Of a DNA stretch of 64,000 nucleotides, positions 9,170-18,217 are shown in pieces. The stretch's first letter is position 1. Each line of letters begins with the position of its first letter. The notes under the pieces were generated by a model. The model had not been told where the DNA came from, ran no database searches, and saw only the letters and a program-made list of their open reading frames with translations. Source of the DNA: Clostridium punense (GTDB lineage: Bacteria > Bacillota > Clostridia > Clostridiales > Clostridiaceae); assembly GCF_017874425.1 (NCBI RefSeq), contig NZ_JAGGLL010000001.1, positions 186,001-250,000 of the forward strand. Reading direction: 5' to 3'. A program made the position numbers and the translations under genes.

Positions 9170-9186
9170 CACTACTTATATATAAT

Positions 9187-9624
9187 TTAAGAGCATTCGC
9201 TACAAAGGCCGTAAAATTTCAAGGTGTGATTTTCTATAGTAAAGTTGTATTTTTTTTCTATAACTTCCTCAATTTCATCTAATAAATCCCCTTGAACCTC
9301 AATTACTTTCCCACAGCCATTACAAATTAAATGATGATGCTGATGACTATCATCTTGGTGACAAAGTTCATATCTGCTACGACCATCATCTAAATCAAGT
9401 TTGCAAACTACTCCCATTTCCTCAAGTAACTGCACTGTTCTGTAAACTGTAGCTAACCCTATTTCAGGACAACCTACCTTTACTAAATCATATAGTTCTT
9501 CCGCTGTAAGATGGCTACCTTCATTATTGATAATTTCATTAAGTATGGCTCTTCTTTGAGGTGTCAGTTTGTATCCTTTTTCCTTAAGGAATTCCTTTAA
9601 ATTTTCAATCTTATCCTTTGCCAT
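9187..9624 (-). CDS. fur: Fur-family metal-dependent repressor
   Basis: Winged-helix regulator of the Fur/PerR family, 145 residues. The N-terminal DNA-binding domain includes LTPQRRAIL near 20-28 and the ATVYRT recognition segment near 58-63. The C-terminal dimerisation domain keeps the metal-site histidines (HQHHH, 94-98) and both structural-zinc CxxC pairs (Cys101/Cys104 and Cys141/Cys144). Motif content fits Fur, but PerR cannot be excluded. It is followed by rnj and preceded by the DUF1292 gene at 66 bp, with an interrupted inverted repeat between that could be an operator or a weak terminator. Confidence 0.9.
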   Translation of the reverse strand: MAKDKIENLKEFLKEKGYKLTPQRRAILNEIINNEGSHLTAEELYDLVKVGCPEIGLATVYRTVQLLEEMGVVCKLDLDDGRSRYELCHQDDSHQHHHLICNGCGKVIEVQGDLLDEIEEVIEKKYNFTIENHTLKFYGLCSECS

Positions 9625-9654
9625 TTTTGAATTAATACACCCTCTCTTTCCTAC

Positions 9655-9683
9655 TTATCATGAAGTTACCTCTTATATGATAA
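9655..9683. promoter_or_regulatory. Inverted repeat upstream of fur
   Basis: TTATCAT (9655-9661) and ATGATAA (9677-9683) are exact inverted halves separated by 15 bases, 31 bases before the fur start. The shape is operator-like, but it does not match the usual 7-1-7 Fur box. Autoregulation is only a possibility. Confidence 0.35.
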
Positions 9684-9689
9684 TTAGGA

Positions 9690-9953
9690 TTAATCTAATA
9701 GTCCTTCCTCTGAAAGTGTCTCATATGCCTCAGCAACCATATTAAACTCATCTTCATCATCTACAGAAACTAAAACTTCATTTCCTGCCTCATCTTCAAC
9801 AACTTTAAGTGCTACTGCATCCAAGTCCTCAGATCCTGCTGGAACTACTATAAAATATTCATTTTCTTCTATATCTAATTTAGTTATAACCTCAAATTCA
9901 ACGTCATTTCCCTCTTCATCAGTTAATGTGATTCTCTCTAAAAAATTATCCAT
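9690..9953 (-). CDS. DUF1292 family protein (YrzB-like)
   Basis: Small acidic protein of 87 residues, rich in Glu and Asp, beginning with ITLTDEEGNDVEFEV and containing DEDEF near residue 68; both are typical of DUF1292. The function of the family is not known. The place between ruvX and the downstream genes matches yrzB in B. subtilis, where yrzL-yrrK-yrzB follow alaS. The start has a strong AGGAGG. It is 29 bp downstream of ruvX and probably co-transcribed. Confidence 0.88.
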   Translation of the reverse strand: MDNFLERITLTDEEGNDVEFEVITKLDIEENEYFIVVPAGSEDLDAVALKVVEDEAGNEVLVSVDDEDEFNMVAEAYETLSEEGLLD

Positions 9954-9982
9954 TTGTTTCCTCCTAATATGTAATTATTTCA

Positions 9983-10393
9983 TTAATATATACTGTCCAA
10001 ATATCCTTGTAATATATATGTTGCTGCAATTTTATCTACTATTTTTTTTCTCTTGCTTCTTGATAGATCTGCTTCTAACATAGCTTTATGTGCCGCCACT
10101 GTAGTTAATCTCTCATCCCAATATTTTAGTGGCACTTCTATATTTTCTTTTAGCTTATCACAAAACTCCATAACCTTTTCACCTTGAGTTCCTATGGTTC
10201 CGTTCATATTTTTAGGCATTCCTGAGATTATGGTGTCAACATTGTATTCCTTGCAAATTTTAAGTACCTCTTCAATATCATACTCTATATTTTTACGTTT
10301 AATAGTGGTTATACCTTGAGCTGTAAACCCTAATGGATCGCTTATAGCCACTCCAATTGTTCTATCACCAACATCTAATCCAAGTACTCTCAT
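9983..10393 (-). CDS. ruvX: RuvX/YqgF family pre-16S rRNA nuclease
   Basis: RNase H-fold protein, 136 residues. Family members process the 5' end of 16S rRNA precursor and were long annotated as putative Holliday junction resolvases. The first catalytic Asp is in [10 protein letters not shown] (Asp7), and the conserved DERLTT segment lies near 94-99. The start follows AAGGAG. Gene order alaS-ireB-ruvX-DUF1292 is conserved in Firmicutes. A short family 1 repeat stands between it and ireB. Confidence 0.93.
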   Translation of the reverse strand: MRVLGLDVGDRTIGVAISDPLGFTAQGITTIKRKNIEYDIEEVLKICKEYNVDTIISGMPKNMNGTIGTQGEKVMEFCDKLKENIEVPLKYWDERLTTVAAHKAMLEADLSRSKRKKIVDKIAATYILQGYLDSIY

Positions 10394-10442
10394 TATATTA
10401 CTCCTTAGTATATTTAATAGGTTTTTATGGGGATTTTTATTT

Positions 10443-10512
10443 TAGGCATATTGAAAAAATAAATAAGTCAATCTGCTCATCTTTGACTTGTTATTTATTT
10501 TCAGATGCCTTA
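10443..10512 (-). repeat. Family 1 repeat, internally deleted copy B
   Basis: Seventy bases that match the two ends of the full element (orientation of 56886-57065) joined directly. The junction CTCATCTTTGAC can be explained by loss of the interior between the CATCT of GCTCATCTATTTTG and the CATCT of TTCACATCTTTGAC in the long copies, leaving one CATCT. It is palindromic and sits between ruvX and ireB. Confidence 0.8.
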
Positions 10513-10560
10513 GTCATAACTTTGAGACAATTATATCCTTAGTATTTGTGAATTGCAAAT

Positions 10561-10587
10561 AAAAATGCCCTATTACGGGCATTTTTT
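10561..10587 (-). terminator. Bidirectional terminator at the ireB stop codon
   Basis: AAAAATGCCC and GGGCATTTTTT form a GC-capped stem with a loop of six bases (TATTAC); A and T runs on either side allow function in both directions. It touches the ireB stop codon at 10587. Confidence 0.85.
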
Positions 10588-10841
10588 TATTTTATTTCTA
10601 GATAAGCTTTTAAAACCTCTTCTAATATATCGTCTCTCTCTAGCTTACTAACTAATGCTCTTGCTCCGTTATAGTTGGTTATATAAGTTGGGTCACCAGA
10701 AATTAAATATCCAACTAATTGGTTAACTGGATTATACCCTTTTTCTTTTAAAGCATTGTACACGTCAGTTAGTATCATTTTAGTCATGTCTTTTTTATCT
10801 TTGATTACATCAAACTGAACTGTATGCTGTTTATCCACCAT
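10587..10841 (-). CDS. ireB: IreB family regulatory protein (DUF965)
   Basis: Small protein of the IreB/YrzL (DUF965/UPF0297) family. In Enterococcus, IreB is phosphorylated by the Ser/Thr kinase IreK and affects cephalosporin resistance; its role in clostridia is unproven. The start at 10841 gives 84 residues, the family length, and is preceded by AGAGGTG; a longer frame to 10874 exists but lacks a good site. [15 protein letters not shown] and YITNYNGAR are typical family segments. It lies just downstream of alaS as in B. subtilis. Confidence 0.92.
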   Translation of the reverse strand: MVDKQHTVQFDVIKDKKDMTKMILTDVYNALKEKGYNPVNQLVGYLISGDPTYITNYNGARALVSKLERDDILEEVLKAYLEIK

Positions 10842-10911
10842 AATCACCTCTTCATTTATATGATATAGGTACATCTAGCTATATTATAAAACATAATGTT
10901 CAAAAAGTACA

Positions 10912-13563
10912 CTATTTTACCAAAGTTTCTATGATTAGTGAAGCCTTGTCCATAGCCTCTTTTAATTTTTCTGGAAGCTTTCCTCCTGCTTGTGCCATGT
11001 CAGGTCTTCCACCACCGCCACCACCAGCAACAGTTGCTACTTCTTTAATGATTTTACCACAGTGTACTCCTTTTGAAACAGCTTCCTTAGATGCCATAGC
11101 CACAAATTGTACCTTTCCATTAGCAGTGCTTCCAAGAACCACTACCCCTTCTCCAAGTCTGTCTCTTAGCTTATCTCCAAGGTTTCTTAAAGCATCACCT
11201 TCAACATCTTTAACAATTCCAGTAACAGCTTTAACTCCTTTTATTTCTTTAGCACTATTTAAAAGTTCATCCTCTACACCACTAGTTAACTTCTCTTTAA
11301 GTCCTTGGATTTCCTTTTCTTTTTCCTTTAAGGTTGCAACTACAGAGGACAGTTTATTTAAAATATCCTTTTCTCCACATTTTAGTACTGCAGAAATTTC
11401 TTTTAAGAAAATATTTTTATCTTCCACATACTTAACAGATTTCTCCCCAGTAATAGCTTCAATTCTTCGTATTCCAGCTGCAACTCCTGTTTCGCTTAAA
11501 ATCTTAAATAATCCAATTTCACCTGAATTGTTAACGTGAGTTCCTCCACAAAGTTCCTTACTGTAATCTCCCACAGAAACAACTCTTACATCCTCTTTGT
11601 ACTTATCATCGAATAGTGCCACTGCACCACTTGATTTTGCTTCATCTATTGACATAACATTAGTATATACATTATATACTTTCATTATTTCTCTATTCAG
11701 TATATTTTCAACTCTTGTAATTTCCTCTTCGCTAAGAGCTGCAAAATGAGTGAAGTCAAATCTTAATCTATCATCATCTACATAAGAACCTGCTTGGTTA
11801 ACATGTTCTCCTAAAACTTCCTTTAATGCCTCATGAAGCATATGAGTTGCAGTGTGATTTTTGCAAATATTTTCTCTCTTAGTTTTATCTACTTCTAGAG
11901 TAACTATATCATTTTCCTTTAGGGTTCCTTCAACGACTTCCACAAAATGAAGAATCTTTCCGCTTATATTTTTCTTGCAGTTATAAACATTAGCCTTAAA
12001 GTTTTCTGATAAGACTAAACCACTATCTCCAATTTGTCCTCCCATTTCAGCATAAAAAGGAGTTTTATCAGTAAGAACAATTCCCTTTTGTCCCTTATCT
12101 AGAGCTTTTACAAAATTATTTCCCTCTATTAAAACTAAAACTTTACCTTCACAGTTTAATGTTTCATAACCTTTAAATTCTGTCTCAACTTCTAATGGAA
12201 TCTTATTTAAAACTCCATCATCACTTCCCATGTAACTAGAATCTCCTCTAGCTGCTCTTGCGGTTTTTCTTTGATTATCCATTTCAGCATTAAAGCCTTC
12301 TATATCGATATTCAAGCCCTTTTCTTCCACGATTTCTTGAGTTAGTTCTAGTGGAAAACCATAGGTATCATATAGCTTAAATGCTTTTTCTCCACTTAAA
12401 GTTTTTTCTCCTTTACTCTCAAGCTCTTCTATATAGCTCTTTAGTATATCCATTCCCGAGTCTATAGTTTCTGTGAATCTTTCCTCTTCAAGCTTAATAA
12501 CCTTCTTAATATAGTCTCTTTTTTCTTCTAGTTCTGGATAAGCACCCTTGCTATTTTCTATAACCTTATCACAAAGTTCATGCAAGAATATATTCTTAAT
12601 TCCTAAAAGTCTTCCGTGTCTTGCTGCTCTTCTTAATATTCTTCTTAAAACATAACCTCTGCCTTCATTAGAAGGTAAAACTCCATCTGAAATTAAGAAA
12701 GTAGTGCTTCTAACATGGTCAGTAATAACTCTTATAGAAATATCAGTTTTTCTATCTTTCCCATAAGTTACTTTAGCAATACTACAAACCTCATCTAATA
12801 TAGCTCTTATAGTATCCACTTCAAAAATACTATTTACACCTTGCATAATGGTTGCAATTCTCTCAAGGCCCATTCCTGTATCTATATTTGGATTCTTAAA
12901 CCTGATATAGTTACCATTGTCATCTTTATCAAACTGTGTAAATACTAGGTTCCAAAACTCAACTACTCTATCTTCTTCTCCAGCTTTAACAAAGTCAGCT
13001 TCATTTGTTATGGTACCAAGCTCGCTTTTTCTATCATAGTGAATTTCCGAACATGGTCCGCAAGGTCCTGGACCTACTCCAACTTCCCAAAAGTTATCCT
13101 CTTTTCCAAGTCTAAAAATTCTTTTTGGGTCTACATCTGTAGTTCTGCTCCAAATTTCAAAAGCTTCATCATCCTCATGATAAATAGTTACATATAGTTT
13201 TTCTTTTGGAATTTGAAGCACCTCTGTAATATATTCCCAAGCCCATGGAATTATTTCTTCTTTAAAATAATCTCCGAAAGAAAAATTTCCAAGCATTTCA
13301 AAAAAAGTACCGTGTCTTGAAGTCTTACCTACATTGTCAATATCACCAGTTCTTATACATTTTTGACAAGTAGTAACTCTTTTACTTGGTGGAGTTTGAA
13401 GTCCTGTAAAATAAGGCTTAAGTGGCGCCATACCTGCATTAATTAATAATAAGCTATTATCATTCTTAGGAACTAATGGAAAGCTCTCCATTCTTAAATG
13501 GTCTTTGCTTTCAAAAAACTTTAAAAAGGATTCTCTAATTTCATTTAGTGACATATTCTCCAT
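10912..13563 (-). CDS. alaS: Alanyl-tRNA synthetase
   Basis: Class II synthetase that charges tRNA-Ala and edits Ser and Gly. All domains are present in 883 residues: the catalytic core with [15 protein letters not shown] near 90 and GMGLERIA near 240, the tRNA-recognition region, the editing domain with zinc ligands HTATH and CGGTH, and the C-Ala domain with a run of glycines near 845-850 before RPDMAQAGG. The start has GGAGG. Expression is controlled by the T-box leader directly upstream. ireB follows with a gap of 70 bp. Confidence 0.97.
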   Translation of the reverse strand: MENMSLNEIRESFLKFFESKDHLRMESFPLVPKNDNSLLLINAGMAPLKPYFTGLQTPPSKRVTTCQKCIRTGDIDNVGKTSRHGTFFEMLGNFSFGDYFKEEIIPWAWEYITEVLQIPKEKLYVTIYHEDDEAFEIWSRTTDVDPKRIFRLGKEDNFWEVGVGPGPCGPCSEIHYDRKSELGTITNEADFVKAGEEDRVVEFWNLVFTQFDKDDNGNYIRFKNPNIDTGMGLERIATIMQGVNSIFEVDTIRAILDEVCSIAKVTYGKDRKTDISIRVITDHVRSTTFLISDGVLPSNEGRGYVLRRILRRAARHGRLLGIKNIFLHELCDKVIENSKGAYPELEEKRDYIKKVIKLEEERFTETIDSGMDILKSYIEELESKGEKTLSGEKAFKLYDTYGFPLELTQEIVEEKGLNIDIEGFNAEMDNQRKTARAARGDSSYMGSDDGVLNKIPLEVETEFKGYETLNCEGKVLVLIEGNNFVKALDKGQKGIVLTDKTPFYAEMGGQIGDSGLVLSENFKANVYNCKKNISGKILHFVEVVEGTLKENDIVTLEVDKTKRENICKNHTATHMLHEALKEVLGEHVNQAGSYVDDDRLRFDFTHFAALSEEEITRVENILNREIMKVYNVYTNVMSIDEAKSSGAVALFDDKYKEDVRVVSVGDYSKELCGGTHVNNSGEIGLFKILSETGVAAGIRRIEAITGEKSVKYVEDKNIFLKEISAVLKCGEKDILNKLSSVVATLKEKEKEIQGLKEKLTSGVEDELLNSAKEIKGVKAVTGIVKDVEGDALRNLGDKLRDRLGEGVVVLGSTANGKVQFVAMASKEAVSKGVHCGKIIKEVATVAGGGGGGRPDMAQAGGKLPEKLKEAMDKASLIIETLVK

Positions 13564-13618
13564 TTATATCAACCTCCAAATTATTATTCATTTTCTTATA
13601 AAACTGATAAATTTATGC

Positions 13619-13800
13619 ACAAAAAAACCTTCGTCCCTAAAATAAAGGGACGAAGGTTTTCCGCGTTACCACCCTAATTATATGAGGAAACTCCTCATAT
13701 CTCTTCATTAAAATATAGCTCCAAAACAGCTTCAATATGTTTTCCAAGAAGTTCTCACCAGCCACTTCCTCTCTGAATGTTCCACATATTTACTCCTTTT
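13619..13800 (-). promoter_or_regulatory. T-box riboswitch of alaS
   Basis: The minus strand carries the T-box GGGTGGTAACGCGG (about 13661-13674), which pairs with the uncharged tRNA acceptor end in the antiterminator. It is followed by the terminator stem CCTTCGTCCC/GGGACGAAGG with a run of T (13619-13657). Upstream are stem I features (AGAGAGG...GGTGAGAAC). A GCU alanine specifier codon is present at 13717-13719, with a second candidate at 13728-13730. Uncharged tRNA-Ala should allow read-through into alaS. Confidence 0.93.
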
Positions 13801-13830
13801 TATCATTGCTTAATATTAAATTCTTTTATT

Positions 13831-14029
13831 TAGGCATTTGAAAAGTAAATAACAAGTCAAAGATGTGAATGATATTTTTAGTTCACAAGCAAGCTTATGT
13901 TCACAAGCAAGCTTGTGCCGACAAGGAAACAGGTTCCGCAAATAGTAGAGCTATCTAAGGGTTCTGTTGACGCAGTATAACTCAAAATAGACAAACATAC
14001 TGACTTATTTATTTTTTGAAAATGCCTTA
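13831..14029 (+). repeat. Family 1 repeat, long copy C with internal duplication
   Basis: Same orientation and ends as copy A (TAGGCATTTGAAAAGTAAAT on the left, GAAAATGCCTTA on the right) but 199 bp. The extra length is a tandem duplication of the TTCACAAGCAAGCTT segment at about 13881-13917. It lies just upstream of the alaS T-box leader. Confidence 0.82.
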
Positions 14030-14169
14030 TTAACAAACTAAATTCAATACTAAAATATATTACTTTTACCTTGGCTCTTAAATATCTTTTAATAATGAAT
14101 AAACTATATTTTGCATTTTTCTTCCTAAAACTTATATATTGTGAATTATAAGTAAAATAATATCACTTG

Positions 14170-15195
14170 TCAATAGAGGTAATAATCTAAATCCTCATAA
14201 AGAATTTTAACCATAACCCAAAGTGGCACAACTATAATCATTCCTATTATGCCACCTAAACTTCCACCAATAAGAAGTAACAGCAATATAGTTAATGGAT
14301 GGGAACTTACACTATCTCCCATCATCTTTGGTCCTACTACATTCCCTTCAATTTGTTGAACTAAATTCAGCCAAATTGCTACCCAAATTGCCTTTTGAAT
14401 AGAAGTAAAGCTAGCTAAAATTACAATAGGTACTCCTCCAATTAAGGGTCCAAAGTAAGGAATTATATTAAAAATTGCATTTATTAAAGATAGGGCAAAG
14501 GCAAATTTTATTCCACTAAATATTAATATAATATATGTAAGAACCCCTACAATTCCACACAATTGAAATTGAGTTATTATATATCTTTCTAAAACCTTAT
14601 CAATATGAACAAGTGCTCTTCTCACAATATTTCTGCTATCCATAGGCACATATCTTATTACCCCATTAAGGATTTTCTCATCATCACACAAAAAGAAATA
14701 TACTAAAGTTGGAATTATAAATATAAGTAGAATATTTTCTCCAAGCTTTATTGCTGTATTTATGGTTTCAGTAATAAAACCCTGCATTCCTGCTCTTATT
14801 TTTATATAAATATTATTTAAAGCTTCTCTTACAAACTCATTTTTTGTAAATTCAAACTTATCTAAAGAAAATCTATTGAAATAATCCTTAAACTCATTGA
14901 TGGTATTTCCCATATTTGTACTTTCCTTATATATAGAAGGTATGAGTAAAATAAAGATCAACGCCATTGCTAGTAAAATTAAGGTTATAACAATAATAGC
15001 AGATAACTTTTTATTCAGCCCATATCTAAGAAAAACTTTGTAAAAAGGTCTTAAGCTGTAGGCTATAATAAAAGAAATTAAAATAACCCCAAATAGTTCC
15101 AAGAAAATAGGAAACTTCCAAATAAGAAAGATTACTAAAACAATAAAAGCTAATGTAACTAGGATATTTTTATACTTAAATTTAATTTTCCTCAT
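14170..15195 (-). CDS. AI-2E family (DUF20) transporter
   Basis: Polytopic membrane protein of 341 residues. Hydrophobic segments are at about 12-45, 60-85, 145-175, 205-235, 240-270 and 300-330, and the family signature INAIFNIIPYFGPLIGG lies near 238-255. Substrates are uncertain: the family includes the E. coli AI-2 exporter TqsA and Na+/H+ antiporters. B. subtilis yrrI is the homologue at the same place upstream of alaS. Its start overlaps the PRC-barrel gene by 14 bases, so the two are translationally coupled. Confidence 0.9.
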   Translation of the reverse strand: MRKIKFKYKNILVTLAFIVLVIFLIWKFPIFLELFGVILISFIIAYSLRPFYKVFLRYGLNKKLSAIIVITLILLAMALIFILLIPSIYKESTNMGNTINEFKDYFNRFSLDKFEFTKNEFVREALNNIYIKIRAGMQGFITETINTAIKLGENILLIFIIPTLVYFFLCDDEKILNGVIRYVPMDSRNIVRRALVHIDKVLERYIITQFQLCGIVGVLTYIILIFSGIKFAFALSLINAIFNIIPYFGPLIGGVPIVILASFTSIQKAIWVAIWLNLVQQIEGNVVGPKMMGDSVSSHPLTILLLLLIGGSLGGIIGMIIVVPLWVMVKILYEDLDYYLY

Positions 15196-15691
15196 AATTC
15201 ACCACGACCTTCGAAAGAGATTTATGAGGAGTAACTACTAGTTTAAACTTATCATCTTCTCCAAAATAAAGAAGATTATCTTCTCCTAAAATTAAATCCT
15301 TAATAAGCAATATCTTTCGTTCTCTGAAAACTCCAGTAAAAGTACCACATTTTATTGAAATCCCTTTTAACTCGAAAGTCTTTCCACAAAATATAATATC
15401 ATTAACCATTCCCAGAATATTTGAATTTTTATCTAACACATACATATTCCTAAGCTGGGAAAAAGAAAGTTGACTTTCTTTAGTGGTTTTTTTTACTAAA
15501 ATCTTAGTATTATAATAAATTATATCTTCCTTAATTATATTAAAGCCTTTGCTTATAAACTTATAAGGATTAACCTTAAAGCCAGTAACTTCCCTTTTAT
15601 TAAAATTAATTAAAATATCCTTTATATAACCTAAATTCTTGCCATTGATGTCTATTACATCCATATATATAAAATCTCTGCTTTTTAACAT
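15182..15691 (-). CDS. PRC-barrel domain protein
   Basis: Soluble protein of 169 residues with two PRC-barrel-like modules: residues 1-70 (MDVIDINGKNLGYIKDILIN is typical) and a second near 78-160 (YVLDKNSNILGMVNDIIF). PRC barrels occur in RimM and in photosynthetic reaction centre H subunits; in Firmicutes similar small proteins have no settled function. The start at 15691 is chosen because GGAGTGG precedes it; a frame reaching 15721 has no better site. It forms a two-gene unit with the AI-2E family transporter. Confidence 0.78.
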   Translation of the reverse strand: MLKSRDFIYMDVIDINGKNLGYIKDILINFNKREVTGFKVNPYKFISKGFNIIKEDIIYYNTKILVKKTTKESQLSFSQLRNMYVLDKNSNILGMVNDIIFCGKTFELKGISIKCGTFTGVFRERKILLIKDLILGEDNLLYFGEDDKFKLVVTPHKSLSKVVVNYEEN

Positions 15692-15896
15692 AATTATTAC
15701 CACTCCAAAGTATGTAATCATTATGTTATTATATCCAAATTCTTCAAGGGTATACTTCTACATGGAACCAATTAATTTAATAGTCTAATTGGTTCCTTCA
15801 AAAGAAGTCTTTATCAACATGTGTGAGCCTTAGCTATTTAAACTACGATTATATTTATACTATGATTATAATTAAAATTTACTAACTACAATAATC

Positions 15897-16331
15897 TTAA
15901 GACTCCTCTGCTTCGTGTTCATGTAAGTTAGTATCTTCATACTTATCCTTCCACTTTTCAAGTCCCTGAGCCTCTCTATAGTTGTTAATTGCCCTATGGA
16001 TGGTTTGCTCTGCCAGCACTGAGCAGTGAATTTTGGAGGATGGAAGTCCGTCTAAGGCTTCAATTACAGACTTATTAGTAAGACCCCAAGCTTCTTCTAT
16101 GGTTTTTCCCTTTATTAGTTCTGTGGCAATACTAGAAGATGCAATAGCGGAACCACAGCCAAAGGTCATAAACCTTACGTCTTTTATTATGTTACCATCT
16201 ACTTTTAAATAAATCTTCATTATATCTCCACAGTTAGCATCTCCAGCTTCCCCTATACCATTGGCATCTGGTAAAGTTCCTACATTTCTAGGGCTATAAA
16301 AATGTTCTAATACCTTATCACTATAATCCAT
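15897..16331 (-). CDS. iscU: IscU-type iron-sulfur scaffold, second copy
   Basis: IscU/NifU N-terminal scaffold of 144 residues for assembly of Fe-S clusters. All cluster ligands are kept: Cys34, Asp36 (NCGD), Cys59 (FGCGSA) and Cys103 (HCSVLAE). The C-terminus is a clostridial acidic/His tail. The start at 16331 has AAAGGAG nine bases before it; the ATG at 16340 touches the site. It is a clear paralogue of the gene at 17791-18216 but stands 375 bp downstream of mnmA, separated by a hairpin and a short family 1 repeat, so it may have its own transcription. Confidence 0.9.
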   Translation of the reverse strand: MDYSDKVLEHFYSPRNVGTLPDANGIGEAGDANCGDIMKIYLKVDGNIIKDVRFMTFGCGSAIASSSIATELIKGKTIEEAWGLTNKSVIEALDGLPSSKIHCSVLAEQTIHRAINNYREAQGLEKWKDKYEDTNLHEHEAEES

Positions 16332-16347
16332 TATAAACATCTCCTTT

Positions 16348-16421
16348 TAGGCATCTAAAAATAATAATAACTCAAAATATCCTTAGCATCTTGGACTTGT
16401 TATTTATTTTCAGATGCCTTA
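16348..16421. repeat. Family 1 repeat, short palindromic copy D
   Basis: TAGGCATCTAAAAATAATAA at the left mirrors the right end TTATTTATTTTCAGATGCCTTA. Unlike copy B, both ends resemble the same (AGGCATCTGAAAATAAATAAC) terminus of the full element, so the copy is a more nearly perfect palindrome around an unrelated 20-base centre. Confidence 0.75.
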
Positions 16422-16648
16422 TTCTAATAGAACTTACACCTATGTAACGTAAATTATAAATTTGCTTATTTATTACCATAATGATTTTTAACTACTGAAG
16501 CACATATATCCCTGTTAAATTTACCAATAAACCAATAAACCAATAACTTTAAATAAACTTTTATAAACTTACTTTTCACTACTATTGAACTGGTTTATTA
16601 ATTCTTTTCTACTAATTACATAGATTTGTTTAATTTCCCACATAGCAA

Positions 16649-16685
16649 TTTTAGGATATCCAGCATTTCGCTGAATATCCTAAAA
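16649..16685 (-). terminator. Hairpin after mnmA
   Basis: TTTTAGGATAT-CAGC pairs with GCTG-ATATCCTAAAA around ATTTC with one mismatch, 22 bases downstream of the mnmA stop. The stem is strong, but no long T-run follows on the minus strand, so termination may be inefficient. Confidence 0.45.
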
Positions 16686-16706
16686 ATTTAATTAGCTTTA
16701 TTATTC

Positions 16707-17780
16707 TTATAAAATTTCTTCTATAATCCCGCCACCTACTACTAAGTCATCAATGTAACATACTACAGACTGTCCCTTAGTAATAGCACGCTGCTTTTCA
16801 TCAAATACAACCTTAATTCTATTATCATCTAATTGAATAACTGTAGCTGGGGCTGCCTTTGTAGAATATCTTACCTTGGCTGTTACCCTAAGTTCTCCCT
16901 GAATTTTATCGAAAGGAATTAAATTAATATCCTTTGCAATGAGTTCTGTTTTGAAGATATGCTCTTCATCTCCGAGAACTACTTCATTTCTCCAAGGAAT
17001 AATATCCGTTACAAACATTGGCTTTCCAAGAGCAATACCAAGCCCCTTTCTTTGACCAATAGTGTAATGAATAATCCCTTTATGCTTTCCTAAAACCTTC
17101 CCTTGCCTATCCACAAAGTTTCCTGGTTTAACTTCTCTTCCACCATACTTTTCTATATAGCTTCCGTGATCATTATCTGGAATAAAGCATATTTCTTGAG
17201 AATCCTTTTTTCTAAATACATCTAAGCCTATCTTTTCAGCTATGGCTCTAATTTCAGGTTTAGAATAAGTTCCACAAGGCATTAAAGTATGGGCAAGATG
17301 TTCTTGAGTTAATCCATAAAGCATATAAGTTTGGTCTTTCTTATCATCTTCAGACTTTCTAAGCACAAATCTGTCATTTTCCTCGGTAATGGTGGCATAA
17401 TGACCTGTTGCAATATAATCTGCGCCTAGATGTCTAGCTTTTCTTAAAAGCTCACTAAACCTAACGGTTCTATTACACATAACACAAGGATTCGGTGTTC
17501 TTCCCTGAAAATATTCATCTACAAAGTAATCAATAACATTTTCCTTAAAAGGCTTCTTAAAGTTTAGCACGTAGAAGGGAATCTCAAGGGCATCAGCTAC
17601 TCTTCTGGCATCATTAGCCGCAGCCACTGAGCAGCACCCACCTTCTGTTTCCTCATAATCCGGATTGTCAGAAAGCTTCATCATAATTCCTATAACTTCA
17701 TACCCTGCTTCTTTAAGTAGGTATGCAGCTACAGAGCTATCTACCCCTCCACTCATACCAACTACTACTTTTTTTTTCAT
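16707..17780 (-). CDS. mnmA: tRNA-specific 2-thiouridylase MnmA
   Basis: Makes 2-thiouridine at position 34 of Lys, Glu and Gln tRNAs using persulfide sulfur from a cysteine desulfurase. The ATP pyrophosphatase P-loop GMSGGVDSS is at 8-16. The catalytic pair is Cys102 (NPCVMCN) and Cys198 (SQEICFI). Full length at 357 residues. It stands directly after iscU in the iscR-iscS-iscU-mnmA order common in clostridia, so IscS is the likely sulfur donor. The start follows AGGTG. Confidence 0.96.
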   Translation of the reverse strand: MKKKVVVGMSGGVDSSVAAYLLKEAGYEVIGIMMKLSDNPDYEETEGGCCSVAAANDARRVADALEIPFYVLNFKKPFKENVIDYFVDEYFQGRTPNPCVMCNRTVRFSELLRKARHLGADYIATGHYATITEENDRFVLRKSEDDKKDQTYMLYGLTQEHLAHTLMPCGTYSKPEIRAIAEKIGLDVFRKKDSQEICFIPDNDHGSYIEKYGGREVKPGNFVDRQGKVLGKHKGIIHYTIGQRKGLGIALGKPMFVTDIIPWRNEVVLGDEEHIFKTELIAKDINLIPFDKIQGELRVTAKVRYSTKAAPATVIQLDDNRIKVVFDEKQRAITKGQSVVCYIDDLVVGGGIIEEIL

Positions 17781-17790
17781 TAGTTATCAC

Positions 17791-18216
17791 CTATTCTCCG
17801 TGTACATGATCATGAATATCATCATGTTCTTCAAAATCCCAAAGGTCTAAACCTTGATTTTTTCTGTAATCATTTATTGCTTTATGAATAGCTTCTTCTG
17901 CAAGTACTGAACAGTGCATTTTTACAGGTGGAAGTCCGTCTAAAGCTTCAGCAACAGCTTTATTAGTAAGCGTCCAAGCTTCATCTACAGTTTTACCTTT
18001 TATAAGCTCTGTAGCCATACTTGAAGATGCTATAGCTGAACCACAGCCAAAAGTTTTAAACTTTGCATCTACAACTACATTGTCTTCTATTTTTAAATAA
18101 ACTTTCATTATATCTCCACACTTAGCATTTCCAACTTCTCCAATACCACTGGCATCTTTAATTTCTCCAACGTTTCTTGGGTTTGTAAAATGGTCCATAA
18201 CTTTATCGCTATACAT
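17791..18216 (-). CDS. iscU: IscU-type iron-sulfur scaffold
   Basis: Scaffold on which IscS-derived sulfur and iron are assembled into clusters. Ligands Cys33, Asp35, Cys58 and Cys102 are intact in 141 residues. The clostridial His/Asp-rich C-terminal tail (DDIHDHVH) is present. It follows iscS by one base and precedes mnmA by 10 bases, so it is part of the iscR operon. The start has GGGGG. A second close paralogue lies at 15897-16331. Confidence 0.94.
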   Translation of the reverse strand: MYSDKVMDHFTNPRNVGEIKDASGIGEVGNAKCGDIMKVYLKIEDNVVVDAKFKTFGCGSAIASSSMATELIKGKTVDEAWTLTNKAVAEALDGLPPVKMHCSVLAEEAIHKAINDYRKNQGLDLWDFEEHDDIHDHVHGE

Positions 18217-18217
18217 A

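Larger units (their letters stand above)
16332..16706. other. Intergenic region between mnmA and second iscU
   Basis: Holds a short family 1 repeat near the iscU copy, three tandem copies of a nine-base unit (ACCAATAAA-like, about 16527-16552), and a hairpin after mnmA. I see no gene. A promoter for the second iscU is probably here but I cannot place it with confidence. Confidence 0.5.

Noticed and set aside
9655-9683. Canonical Fur box
   Set aside because: The TTATCAT and ATGATAA halves are 15 bases apart and do not fit the 7-1-7 or 19-bp consensus; kept only as an inverted repeat.
10931-11539. 202-codon plus-strand frame
   Set aside because: It is antisense to alaS and its composition (Ser, Pro, Leu rich) is what the opposite strand of that gene produces.
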